Shown: positions 21,345 to 28,740 of the stretch, one piece after another
Layout: every line of letters begins with the position of its first letter
How positions within the stretch are numbered: the first letter of the stretch is position 1
IMG/VR virus record: IMGVR_UViG_3300036791_000669
Span: 1-30,384 of that record
Strand: one strand, 5' to 3'
DNA from: a virus
DNA length: 30,384 bases
Notes under the pieces: generated by a model
Told to the model about the DNA's origin: nothing
Database searches by the model: none
Seen by the model: the letters and a program-made list of their open reading frames with translations, nothing else
Program-made: the position numbers and the translations under genes

Positions 21345-21698
21345 CTATGTCGGGGTCGAAGCGGGCTCTTGCCGCGGCAATAAATCCGGCATCCCTCCCC
21401 CGAGTTGCCGCTTGCTCATCTCTTCAATGAGTACCGACATAGCATCGAGGGGGATGGTTGCAATAAAGCGGTCCCATTGCTCTTCCCCGACAATCTGCCG
21501 GAGAACAATGATGACCTCTCCCGGATCAATGTCCTCGGTCTTGGCTCCCGCATAAGCGGCAAAGGTCGCGGAAACGCTCAACGGCCAAAGCCCCATAGGG
21601 GGAAGCGAAAAATGCTCTTCCCCCCAATCAAACTCAAAGGGCTCGCGTTGAGTTTCCGATTGAGCCGCTTTGGTAGCGGCTTCAAGGTCAAATGCCAT
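21345..21698 (-). CDS. Tail assembly chaperone (G part)
   Basis: This 117-residue protein lies between major tail protein and tape measure genes, the fixed place of the first tail chaperone. It reads MAFDLEAATKAAQSETQREPFEFDWGEEHFSLPPMGLWPLSV, then helical AYAGAKTEDIDPGEVIIVLRQIVGEEQWDRF. That pattern, a short beta start and a helical acidic body, is typical. The end SKRQLGGGMPDLLPRQEPASTPT would be replaced by the T part after frameshifting. The start codon lacks a strong site; it lies four bases after the major tail stop. Confidence 0.75.
   Translation of the reverse strand: MAFDLEAATKAAQSETQREPFEFDWGEEHFSLPPMGLWPLSVSATFAAYAGAKTEDIDPGEVIIVLRQIVGEEQWDRFIATIPLDAMSVLIEEMSKRQLGGGMPDLLPRQEPASTPT
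21394..21402 (-). other. Probable -1 programmed frameshift site
   Basis: On the minus strand CTC GGG GGA GGG (G frame) is the only run of identical bases in the overlap of the two frames. The -1 frame is open from upstream of it to the T stop, and gives a chaperone-like junction GGRDAGFIAAARARFDPD. It is not a canonical X-XXY-YYZ heptamer, so the exact slip position is inferred. Confidence 0.5.
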
Positions 21699-21701
21699 TG
21701 A

Positions 21702-22334
21702 CTAAGCCGCCGCGTCAGCCGCTTGCCGGGACCTCGCACTAAGCGGAGGGGGAGCAACCTCGGGACCGCTCATCAAATGGGCTAGGACCCCGTTGTCATC
21801 CATCGCGCCTAGCGTTACTTCCCATCCGATAGCGGAGCCGCGGGCAAATACAACGTCCCCGGTATCGGAGAGTTGGGCTCGACCAAAGACAATCCGGGTC
21901 ACAACTCCGGCATCCCGGATATCGAGCCCGATAGCGTAAAGCTGACCTCCGACGTCGGAGCGGATATCAAAGGCAACCATCCCCGCCGCGTCCGGAACCG
22001 GGGGAGGCATATCGAAGTACATTGCCAGAGTGTCGGGATTGGTTTGCCACATGATGAAGTGAGCCGTCAACTCCTTCCCGGTAATCATGGTCTTGACCGG
22101 GGAGGTTGATTGCCAAGGGGTCAGAGTGTCGCTAGTGGTCGAAGAGCTAACGGTTACTCCGTCACCGGAGATATAACCAATGGGCTCCCATGCCGCATCC
22201 CAATCGGTTACAAGGTCCGCGGGGGGAGGGGTCCCCGCCGGAGCCCGATAAACTCCCGGACCGTTATTGATGCCAAGCAAGATTTCCGCGGGGTCGAGCC
22301 CGGTAGGTCCGGCTTGAGGTTCCGTTACCGTCAT
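21702..22334 (-). CDS. Major tail (tube) protein
   Basis: This 210-residue product has the beta-sandwich layout of tube proteins: IGYISGDGVTVSSSTTSDTLTPWQSTSPVKTMITGKELTAHFIMWQTNPDTLAMYFD. The combination of 'DGVTVS...' near residue 58, a long loop, and a following strand-helix with TNPDTLAMYF is characteristic of actinophage major tail proteins. The tail end APPPLSARSRQAADAAA is flexible. It should form hexameric rings stacked along the tape measure. It overlaps the terminator gene as ATGA. Confidence 0.85.
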   Translation of the reverse strand: MTVTEPQAGPTGLDPAEILLGINNGPGVYRAPAGTPPPADLVTDWDAAWEPIGYISGDGVTVSSSTTSDTLTPWQSTSPVKTMITGKELTAHFIMWQTNPDTLAMYFDMPPPVPDAAGMVAFDIRSDVGGQLYAIGLDIRDAGVVTRIVFGRAQLSDTGDVVFARGSAIGWEVTLGAMDDNGVLAHLMSGPEVAPPPLSARSRQAADAAA

Positions 22335-22705
22335 TTGCTTTCCTTTCTAGTGTTGCCAGTGTTAGAGAGGATGGGATGGACCCTAAAGTCAATCCTCATT
22401 ACATATCTAGGCGCGCCGTCATTTGCATCGGGAAGCCAAAAGGGTCCCTCTGTGATTTGCGCGTATGTGATTTGACCATCCGGCCAAGCGACCTCGGGGA
22501 GCTTCATTAGCTCAAGCCGGACTTGCTCCGCTTCATCCGCGGTTGCTTTCTTTCGGGCTCCGCGGACGTCAACTTGAATGCCCCAATACCATTGATAGCC
22601 TCCGACCTCTTCAAAGGACGTATAGCTAAAGGACGTAACCCCCTTATGATGCTTGAGGTTTTCCCATACCCAAGCCTCAAGGTCCGGCTGACTAACGGCA
22701 ATCAT
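22331..22705 (-). CDS. Tail terminator / tail-completion protein
   Basis: The 124 residues begin MIAVSQPDLEAWVWENLKHHKGVTSFSYTS, contain YQWYWGIQVDVRGARKKATADEAEQVRLELMKLP and end MRIDFRVHPILSN. A helix followed by long paired strands around a helix is the fold of terminators that cap the tail tube and join it to the neck. The position between the gp10-like gene and major tail gene is standard. ATGA overlaps on both sides fix the limits. Confidence 0.7.
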   Translation of the reverse strand: MIAVSQPDLEAWVWENLKHHKGVTSFSYTSFEEVGGYQWYWGIQVDVRGARKKATADEAEQVRLELMKLPEVAWPDGQITYAQITEGPFWLPDANDGAPRYVMRIDFRVHPILSNTGNTRKESK

Positions 22706-23001
22706 CTCGATACCCTCGCTCGATATTGAGAGATGACGCGACCAAAGACCGGCCTAGCTGGCATAAAGCGAGTCCCATACTCGACATATTTGCCATACGG
22801 GACCTCATTTAAGACTCGGTAGACTCCCGGCTTTATCCGCTCGATTCGCCAACCTCCCCCGAGATTGCCGGTCCTCCCTCGGACCTCTTGAGCCGCGACC
22901 CCGGAGCGGATTGCCTCAGCAATGCCCCGGACAATCCCATCCGTAGCAAGCTTCGGAGCTTGCCGGTTGAGGACTTGATAGGTCGAGGCTTGCCCGCTCA
23001 T
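22702..23001 (-). CDS. HK97 gp10-like head-tail connector
   Basis: The 99-residue protein has QEVRGRTGNLGGGWRIERIKPGVYRVLNEVPYGKYVEYGTRFMPARPVFGRVI. The G-R-TGNL ... YGKYVEYGT ... PARP series is diagnostic for the HK97-gp10-like family, which acts at the neck during head-tail joining. ATG 23001 overlaps the previous stop as TGATG and is preceded by AGGGGG. The upstream gap region holds a copy of the 16-bp dyad, 15 bases from this start. Confidence 0.85.
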   Translation of the reverse strand: MSGQASTYQVLNRQAPKLATDGIVRGIAEAIRSGVAAQEVRGRTGNLGGGWRIERIKPGVYRVLNEVPYGKYVEYGTRFMPARPVFGRVISQYRARVSR

Positions 23002-23444
23002 CAAAGCCCCCTAATGCCAACATTTGTTGGCATTCTCGGCTGAGGTAGCTCGACTCCCGGCCAAGTGTCGAAGGACGTTGCATTAGCGCTCCAAACGTCG
23101 AGGGGAGCCGTCCCGTCCCCGGTACCGGTTGGGTCGCCAATGAAGCGGCATTGAGTCAAGTAGTAATAGCGGTCCCTAATCTCGGCAACCGACCCCTCGA
23201 TGAGTTGCATCTCAACCGGGAGGAAGAGCGTCCCGGTACGGTCCCTTGCCGGTCCGAAGGGTCCTCGACCTCCCCCGTCAGCCGCTCGGACGTCAGCAAT
23301 GCCCGGATACTGTTGAAGGTTCCCTAAGCCGTCCCAATAGGGCTCAGAGCCCGGTAACCGCCATCCATGCTCATCTAGGTCCTCGGAGGGAGGGAAGAGC
23401 CTTACGGGGTCCGGAGCTACCAAGGGAGCCATGCATCCCGCCAT
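23001..23444 (-). CDS. Head-tail stopper protein
   Basis: The 147-residue protein includes MAPLVAPDPVRLFPPSEDLDEHGWRLPG, then TGTLFLPVEMQLIEGSVAEIRDRYYYLTQCRFIGDP and a tail ending MPTNVGIRGL. Size, beta content and position (third after the capsid gene) fit the stopper that plugs the neck. ATG 23444 has GAGGT six bases before it; ATG 23432 is an alternative start. The frame stays open to 23684, but that would cover most of the adaptor gene. The last seven residues come from the 16-bp dyad and may not be structurally needed. Confidence 0.65.
   Translation of the reverse strand: MAGCMAPLVAPDPVRLFPPSEDLDEHGWRLPGSEPYWDGLGNLQQYPGIADVRAADGGGRGPFGPARDRTGTLFLPVEMQLIEGSVAEIRDRYYYLTQCRFIGDPTGTGDGTAPLDVWSANATSFDTWPGVELPQPRMPTNVGIRGL
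23016..23031. promoter_or_regulatory. 16-bp dyad, copy 4 (end of stopper gene)
   Basis: GCCAACATTTGTTGGC with flanks extending the arms to 10 bp (23013-23034). On the minus strand it encodes MPTNVGI near the end of the stopper protein, in the same reading frame as in the methyltransferase gene copy, with 21 bases identical. Confidence 0.6.
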
Positions 23445-23812
23445 TCCGCGACCTCGACCAAACTCGGCATCCCATGATGCGGGAGGTCGGTATACAAAGG
23501 GACGCTCTCTAGGTAGCTCCCGATAAAGCTCCGATGCCATTGAGCCCGCGCGATGGCAAGCCCATATTCTCCGGTCGGAGCCGGAGGTTGATAAGCGATT
23601 GATTGGACTCCGGTCGATACGCTCATGACGCTCGGAGTCGGGCTTTGCATGGCGGCATAAAACTCCCATTGCAAAGCCGCGCAAAGATGCGGCTCAGAGT
23701 CCCAATGCTCTGCCGCCATCTCTGCCGCGACGTCATAAGGGACCCCTCCCGCGGTCGGGGGATCGAGCGGGGGAGCCCAAGACTCCCAAGCCGGAGGGGT
23801 CCCGTTTGACAT
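23417..23812 (-). CDS. Head-tail adaptor protein
   Basis: The 131 residues start MSNGTPPAWESWAPPLDP and contain HLCAALQWEFYAAMQSPTPSVMSVSTGVQSIAYQP and GLAIARAQWHRSFIG. The helical layout and place directly after the capsid gene match the gp15-like adaptor that binds the portal. TAATG couples it to the capsid stop, which also shows that the longer open frame to 24109 is not used. It overlaps the stopper gene by 28 bases. Confidence 0.7.
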   Translation of the reverse strand: MSNGTPPAWESWAPPLDPPTAGGVPYDVAAEMAAEHWDSEPHLCAALQWEFYAAMQSPTPSVMSVSTGVQSIAYQPPAPTGEYGLAIARAQWHRSFIGSYLESVPLYTDLPHHGMPSLVEVAEWRDAWLPW

Positions 23813-24783
23813 TAACTCGCGCTCTTGGAGGTCGAGCCGGTTGACCTTCCGCCCGAAGTCGAAGCGGACGCGGTAGCCCCTCCGGTCGGATTTCCGACGT
23901 CCGTATAAGCAAAGGGCTTTGCTCCGGTCGGAGCCCGAGAGGTAACCGGCTGAGCAATGACGCAACCAAAGCGAGCATGAACGCGCATCAAAACTTGGTC
24001 GTCTTGGAAAGCCGAGACTTGGACGGCTCCGGCGGCATCGACAACAACTCCATCCCTCGAGAGGTCGTAAGTAATATCCTGCCGGACTCCGACTAAAAGC
24101 GAGTCCCAATCCCCGGAGATAAAGTCCCGATCCGCCATCGGACTCGCGAGATTGAAGATGACCGGGACCCCGTAAATACTCGACATTGCCGGATTGTCGG
24201 CTTGGACCGGACCAAGCAAGAGAGCCCCTTGAGCGTCCCTCACTCCCCGCAATGCGGCTTTGGTAACCAAGTCCGCGGCATGGCCGGTTACGGGAAGCCC
24301 TTGAGCCTCGACCGCGGCCATTGTGTCATTTACCGAAGCCAGAGCATCCGCTCCGGGAGGTACCGCGGTCGCAAATGCCGGATCGGTAACCCCTCCGGGC
24401 GGATAGGAGACAGGATTATCATGCCCCCAAAGGACCGCATCATCGAGCGCGATAGCGATTGATTGAGCTAGGAGAGGTCGAGCGTAGCCCCAAAGATCAA
24501 CGGCAGAGTCATCGAGGTACGCTTGAGGAATGGCAATGATCGCCGCGATTTCTTCGGCTTTCATTGTTTGATGAGTGAGCTTGAAGTCCGTAAACGGCTT
24601 CCGACCTCCGACCGAAATAAAGCTTGCGACCGGAAAAGCCCCGGCAACGGGAATCTCAGCAAGACCGGAGCCCATCGGGACCCTCCGGCCTAGAGCCAAG
24701 ACGGCAGATTGAACCGTAACGGCTTGGATAATCTGCCTTGAGTATTCCGGGGGAATGAGCCCGGAGGCATCAATGGACGGCAT
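23812..24783 (-). CDS. Major capsid protein (HK97 fold)
   Basis: The 323-residue protein reads like an HK97-type shell protein without a long delta domain: PEYSRQIIQAVTVQSAVLALGRRVPMGSG at the start, PFTDFKLTHQTMKAEEIAAIIAIPQAYLDDS in the E-loop and spine helix region, DDAVLWGHDNP, and the late FISGDWDSLLVGVRQDITYDLSRDGV of the A domain. The last 35 residues are Ser/Gly/Thr-rich. Scaffolding is supplied by a separate gene upstream. It has its own promoter and a leader of about 150 bases, unlike its tightly packed neighbours, which would raise expression. AGGGAG precedes ATG 24783. Confidence 0.9.
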   Translation of the reverse strand: MPSIDASGLIPPEYSRQIIQAVTVQSAVLALGRRVPMGSGLAEIPVAGAFPVASFISVGGRKPFTDFKLTHQTMKAEEIAAIIAIPQAYLDDSAVDLWGYARPLLAQSIAIALDDAVLWGHDNPVSYPPGGVTDPAFATAVPPGADALASVNDTMAAVEAQGLPVTGHAADLVTKAALRGVRDAQGALLLGPVQADNPAMSSIYGVPVIFNLASPMADRDFISGDWDSLLVGVRQDITYDLSRDGVVVDAAGAVQVSAFQDDQVLMRVHARFGCVIAQPVTSRAPTGAKPFAYTDVGNPTGGATASASTSGGRSTGSTSKSAS

Positions 24784-24971
24784 GAAATCTCCCTTTGGTT
24801 GCTAAGCGTCATTTGCTTGGCAAACCCATCGGGACCGCATCGCGCCGCATCCTTTGGGCTCGGGAAATCGCTTCCCCTGCCTCGACCTCAAGAGCCGTCC
24901 CCCGGAGCCGCATCGCGCCGCACTCCGGTCGCGCCGGACTATAGCGCTAACCGTATCTTGATATCAAGTAT
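24784..24971. repeat. Leader of capsid gene with 15-bp direct repeat
   Basis: CCGCATCGCGCCGCA occurs at 24835-24849 and again at 24908-24922. The second copy is framed by CCGGAG and CTCCGG and can form a hairpin. No gene is seen. The leader may set capsid mRNA stability or translation. Confidence 0.6.
24938..24967 (-). promoter_or_regulatory. Strong sigma-70-type promoter for major capsid gene
   Basis: On the minus strand TTGATA (24967-24962) and TATAGT (24943-24938) match the consensus at five of six bases each, 18 bases apart. A perfect 12-bp palindrome, CTTGATATCAAG at 24957-24968, covers the -35 box and could bind a regulator. This is the clearest promoter in the window. Confidence 0.65.
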
Positions 24972-25235
24972 CTATTTGCGGCGGGATCGAGCGCTTACGG
25001 AAGCAATCTTGCCGCCATGCCGCTTCGCAACCTTGCTATCAACATGCCGAAAGCTCCCGGACGTATTCGATTGCGCGCTACGGCTTAGAGCATTGCGAAG
25101 GATGCCTTGCCTTTGCCGCTCCGATATCCCGGCTCTCTGAGCTTGCGTCTTGGTCGGGACCGGATATTTCCTCTGGCTCGGATACGCAAATGCGGAGTTT
25201 GGCAGAGCCGCTCTCTGTCTCGACGTCATTGCCAT
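24972..25235 (-). CDS. Small basic protein next to scaffold gene
   Basis: The 87 residues start MAMTSRQRAALPNSAFAYPSQRKYPVPTKTQAQRAG and end KHGGKI-like basic residues. The segment LP-SAFAYP-RKYP recurs in many actinophage capsid-region proteins, alone or fused to larger ones; its role is not settled. The C-terminal half is highly basic (NALSRSAQSN ... KVAKRHGGKIASVSARSRRK) and could bind DNA inside the head. GGGGAG stands before the start; ATG 25229 is a close alternative. It ends just before the capsid promoter. Confidence 0.65.
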   Translation of the reverse strand: MAMTSRQRAALPNSAFAYPSQRKYPVPTKTQAQRAGISERQRQGILRNALSRSAQSNTSGSFRHVDSKVAKRHGGKIASVSARSRRK

Positions 25236-25241
25236 TGGGCA

Positions 25242-25760
25242 TCATCTCCCCTTATTTATGGCTTGCCGGATGAAGTCCCCATTATCGCTCCCGTCCCCCC
25301 GAGGTCCGGCAGGGACCTTCGGAGCCGGGGGAGCCATTGCCGGAGTCAAGCGCTCGACCAATCGAGCGATTGCGGCAGAGTCCGGCTCCCCATCGGAGCC
25401 AACAAACTTAGAGAGGTCGAATAGCTCAAGCGCCGCGGCAGGGTCCGCGATCTTGCCTGCCGCTTGAGCCTTAAACTCTGCCGCGGCAAGCCGACGTCCG
25501 GCGGCAATAACGGCTTCCTGCCGTCCCTCATCCTTGGCTTGAGCAATGGCTTTCTCAGTCTCGCTCATATGCTCTTTCTCAAGCTTGCTGAGCTTGGACT
25601 CTGCCTCTCGCTTGAGCTTCCGCTCTTCGGCAAGCGCGGATTCAAGGTCCTTGATTTGATCCGCGGGCTTTTTCTCCGGCGGCTTATCCCCCTCGGGAGG
25701 CTCGGGAGGTTTATCCCCCTCGGGAGGCTTGGGAGGATCGGTCGGAGGGGTATCGCTCAT
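25242..25760 (-). CDS. Scaffolding protein
   Basis: The 172-residue protein has a Pro/Glu/Lys-rich start with repeated PPEGDKPPE units, a long coiled coil (ADQIKDLESALAEERKLKREAESKLSKLEKEHMSETEKAIAQAKDEG, about 33-78) and a basic, Gly-rich end. This charge pattern, and position just before the capsid gene region, are those of siphovirus scaffolds that shape the procapsid and then leave. No protease motif is fused to it. ATGA links it to the upstream gene. Confidence 0.85.
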   Translation of the reverse strand: MSDTPPTDPPKPPEGDKPPEPPEGDKPPEKKPADQIKDLESALAEERKLKREAESKLSKLEKEHMSETEKAIAQAKDEGRQEAVIAAGRRLAAAEFKAQAAGKIADPAAALELFDLSKFVGSDGEPDSAAIARLVERLTPAMAPPAPKVPAGPRGDGSDNGDFIRQAINKGR

Positions 25761-25981
25761 TGTGTGCCACCTTTCGCATAAGGGCTAAACGTCAGCCATT
25801 CATCAAGTAGATATTGCTTAGTTGGGTCGAGTTGATAGGGCATCTCAAGCCCGATTGATTCCCGATGGTCCGCGCCATAGCGAACAATCTCATCCGGTAT
25901 CCCGCTCGGAAAGCTAAGGCAGGTAACGGCATCGACCCTCCGAACGCAAGACCGGCAGAGGGTCGGATATTGGGTCGTCAT
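25757..25981 (-). CDS. Small Cys-containing protein between MuF and scaffold genes
   Basis: The 74 residues begin MTTQYPTLCRSCVRRVDAVTCLSFPSGIPDEIVRYGADHRESI and end LDEWLTFSPYAKGGTQ. A CxxC pair plus Cys 21 and a nearby His suggests a zinc site. Actinophages often encode a Cys protein of this length here, with unknown role. ATG 25981 was chosen because it overlaps the MuF stop as ATGA; the frame also opens at a TTG at 26011. It ends ATGA into the scaffold gene. Confidence 0.65.
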   Translation of the reverse strand: MTTQYPTLCRSCVRRVDAVTCLSFPSGIPDEIVRYGADHRESIGLEMPYQLDPTKQYLLDEWLTFSPYAKGGTQ

Positions 25982-27360
25982 TTGATCCATCCCATAGCTC
26001 GGTATTTCCAATCCTTGAGTTGCTCCATGCTCTTATCCGGGCTCGGGCTAGGTCCGAGTTTGTCCTCCATATAGGAGCCGACATACTGAGCCGGAGGTCG
26101 CGGATTGGGCGAGGTCTTATATTCCGCCCATAGCTCCGCCATCATCTCTTTATCATTCTTGCCGCCATATTCGGAGATGAGCGTCTTAGAGTCTTGGAGT
26201 GTCTCAATGCCGTAATCAACCGCCAAATGGGAGGTTATCTCATACCGCTGAGATTGGCTTAGTTGGTAGTCGAGGAAATGGCCTAGCTCATGGGTAATCG
26301 TCCGCTCCGCTCCCGTTGTCTTGCCGTCCGGAGTCCACCATTTATGGTCGATAGTGTCTTGCATGGTCTTAGTCGAGCCCGGTCGATACTCGCTCGGTCG
26401 AATACTGATAAAACGTCCGTTGTCTTGGTAATAAGCCAACGCGTCGCTCTGTTGAAAGTAGGGGTCCGGGCTTACGTTGATGGACCCAAGCCGGTCGATA
26501 ATCTCGGGACGGATACCCTCAAGATTGAGCCGAAGGGCATTGAGCGTTTGCTCTCGACCGTTGAAGGTTTGCATGACATAATCGTCGTATCCCCTAAGCG
26601 GTATCCCCTCTATGCCCCCCTCGCGAGCCCAAACCTTTGCATATTCGGCTTCCCTTCGGGCAATAGCGGCTTGCCGTCGAGCGTCAGCCTCCATCGCGGC
26701 TCGACCTCGCGCCGTCGAGGACCTCGACGTTGCATAACTCGATATCTCGGGCTCAGGAGTGCAACGGCAATGAGCATGAGCGGCAAATCCGGCATGAGAG
26801 GGGATATAGCCTCGATCCGCAATCAATACGCAAAAGTTGCAAGCCGTTGCCCGAGTTATTCGACGGCATCGACCGGTAAGGCGAGGGTCAGCGGTCGCAT
26901 TACCGTTGACGGTTGCGTTTGCTACTCGATAAGGCTCGGATGCGGCGGTCTTATTAGCCCAAGAGAGCGTTGAGTTTGCCGCCATCTCCGGAGAGAGTCC
27001 CTGACCAATCCGATTGAAGTAAACCGCCGGAGCTTGCCCGCAATACCTCATCATGGTCGAGCCATCCATGACCTTTCCGACCAAGCCGCTCGGTACGGAG
27101 AATCCTTGGACGTAATCGAGGGGGAGCCCGGATCGAGCCGCCATCAAAGCCGAGAGATAAGCCGTTGCCTCTCGCGCCGCTCGGGCTTGGGCTCCGGTTA
27201 CCCATCCTCCGAGGATCGAGCCGAAGGGAGGCAGACTCCCGGCAGGATCGCGGGGATTAAAGACCCTCGACCATAGGGCTTGGACTCCGGCCAATAGCTG
27301 AGCATTGCCGGTCGCCAATCGACCTCGGTAAAGGTTTGTTATGTCGGAGCCCGCAACCAT
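25978..27360 (-). CDS. MuF-like minor capsid protein fused to HExxH metallopeptidase-like domain
   Basis: The first 215 residues are a head-morphogenesis protein of the MuF/VG15 type: ACNFCVLIADRGY (Cys 174 and 177) and HAHCRC (His 195 to Cys 200) make its usual Cys/His cluster. A helical stretch rich in Ala/Arg (213-240) follows. From about 290 a different domain begins: ERTITHELGHFLDYQ puts HELGH at 357-361, and a downstream DKEMMAELWAEY (403-414) could give the third zinc ligand. This is the zincin pattern. MuF proteins are known carriers of C-terminal toxin or enzyme domains that enter the cell with the DNA, so an injected or maturation peptidase is plausible. The gene directly follows the portal stop. 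Confidence 0.8.
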   Translation of the reverse strand: MVAGSDITNLYRGRLATGNAQLLAGVQALWSRVFNPRDPAGSLPPFGSILGGWVTGAQARAAREATAYLSALMAARSGLPLDYVQGFSVPSGLVGKVMDGSTMMRYCGQAPAVYFNRIGQGLSPEMAANSTLSWANKTAASEPYRVANATVNGNATADPRLTGRCRRITRATACNFCVLIADRGYIPSHAGFAAHAHCRCTPEPEISSYATSRSSTARGRAAMEADARRQAAIARREAEYAKVWAREGGIEGIPLRGYDDYVMQTFNGREQTLNALRLNLEGIRPEIIDRLGSINVSPDPYFQQSDALAYYQDNGRFISIRPSEYRPGSTKTMQDTIDHKWWTPDGKTTGAERTITHELGHFLDYQLSQSQRYEITSHLAVDYGIETLQDSKTLISEYGGKNDKEMMAELWAEYKTSPNPRPPAQYVGSYMEDKLGPSPSPDKSMEQLKDWKYRAMGWIK

Positions 27361-28737
27361 TTAGGGACCGGTCCCCGCGGTCCCTCCCGCCAATAGCTGA
27401 GCGTATGGGTCCGTTGCTCCAAGCGCTACGGCTTGGTTTAGAGCCGCTTGGGCTCCCTCATTTGCTTTCATTTGCTTCCATTGCTCAATCTCTTGCGGGG
27501 TCGCTCCCCATCTCTGCCAAAGGATTTCGGTCGGGACTCCGAGAGTTGACATTTTGACCAAGGCATCGACCATTTGAGCCTCAGAGCGCGTCTCAAAGTC
27601 CTTCCAAATAACCTCAGCCCCGACGTCATCGGCATTAGGGTCCTCGGTCAGCCGGAGAGCAATCCTCATGACCTCTTCCCAAGCTTCCCCGATATGCCTC
27701 GCTCGACGGCTGACCTTTGCGACTAAGCCTGCCTCAGCCGCTTTGATGGCATCCGCGGAGATATTGACCATTGTCCCCAAGAGGTAATGCGGAGGGGTTT
27801 GGGTAGTGGCGGCAAGTTGCTCGACGTCCTGGCCTACGGCATCGAGGTAGCCCCTAAGCGTTGACTCGGTAAAGGACCCAAAGCGCGCGTCCGGATTCTC
27901 ATTGGTCAGCAAACGATTAGCCCCGACGTCGAAAGGCTTGATGACGCTTATCTTGGTCGTACCATCCTCAAGGGTCAGGGTCTCGCGAGCAAGCTTGACC
28001 CCGGTTGCCCATATCTGCCGGAAAGCTCCGTAATCCGTAGCAACCAATCGGTTAAAGATGGTCGTATTGATCCGGTCTTGAAAATGAATGGCGGAATGAA
28101 GCTCGGACCTCGGGGGACGCGTCGAGCGCGGCTGAGGTTGAATCTCGACCAAGTTGACAACTCCGGTCGGATTAGCCTCGACCTCCGGGGGAGCATCGCT
28201 CGATTCCCAAGTAACTATTGCGTCCGGCAGTATGACAATCTCGGTCGTATAGTTGCCGATGCGATAACGCTTATATCCGGCAACGCGCTCCCTCCGGCTT
28301 CCGGGCTCATAAATGACGCAAGCCTCCGTAGGGCTTTCCCCGGATATCTCGACCCCGGTCGGGTTTTCCTCATCGATATTGACCAAGGCAAACGCGTTCC
28401 CGGCAACCAAAGCGTCAGTCTGAGCAAGCTCCGCATCGGCATCGAGGCTCGATCCCTGCCATATCTCCCAAGCATGAGCCCCGGAGATATTGCCCGGACC
28501 GAAGCGAAAGCCGACAACTTGCAAACGCTCAGCAACGGCATTGACAACTAACTCGCACCAGTTAGCGCGGGATTCCTTGAGAAAGGTCCGGAAGTTTTGC
28601 CTTTCCTCTTGATTGATGAGAGCCGTTACTAGGTTCTCATTGTCGTAATAGTTCTGATAATAGTTGGCTCGGGCGGCTTGAGCGTCGAGCTTCCGACGTC
28701 CGACCTCGCGCCATTCGTCAAAGGTCAACTCTGGCAT
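27361..28737 (-). CDS. Portal protein (SPP1-type)
   Basis: The 458-residue protein has NYYDNENLVTALINQEERQNFRTFLKESRANWCELVVNAVAERLQVVGF, a stem region with RINTTIFNRLVATDYGAFRQIWATG and a helical crown region with ISADAIKAAEAGLVAKVSRRARHIGEAWEEVMR. These are the standard landmarks of actinophage SPP1-gp6-like portals. It would form the dodecamer through which DNA is packed. GAGAGG before ATG 28737 serves as ribosome binding site. The C-terminal 40 residues are Ala/Gln/Gly-rich. Confidence 0.92.
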   Translation of the reverse strand: MPELTFDEWREVGRRKLDAQAARANYYQNYYDNENLVTALINQEERQNFRTFLKESRANWCELVVNAVAERLQVVGFRFGPGNISGAHAWEIWQGSSLDADAELAQTDALVAGNAFALVNIDEENPTGVEISGESPTEACVIYEPGSRRERVAGYKRYRIGNYTTEIVILPDAIVTWESSDAPPEVEANPTGVVNLVEIQPQPRSTRPPRSELHSAIHFQDRINTTIFNRLVATDYGAFRQIWATGVKLARETLTLEDGTTKISVIKPFDVGANRLLTNENPDARFGSFTESTLRGYLDAVGQDVEQLAATTQTPPHYLLGTMVNISADAIKAAEAGLVAKVSRRARHIGEAWEEVMRIALRLTEDPNADDVGAEVIWKDFETRSEAQMVDALVKMSTLGVPTEILWQRWGATPQEIEQWKQMKANEGAQAALNQAVALGATDPYAQLLAGGTAGTGP

Positions 28738-28740
28738 TGG

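Noticed and set aside
23417-24109. Extended form of the adaptor frame
   Set aside because: The extra 99 residues are Arg/Ser-rich and lie opposite no gap but inside the capsid gene; TAATG at 23812 marks the real start.
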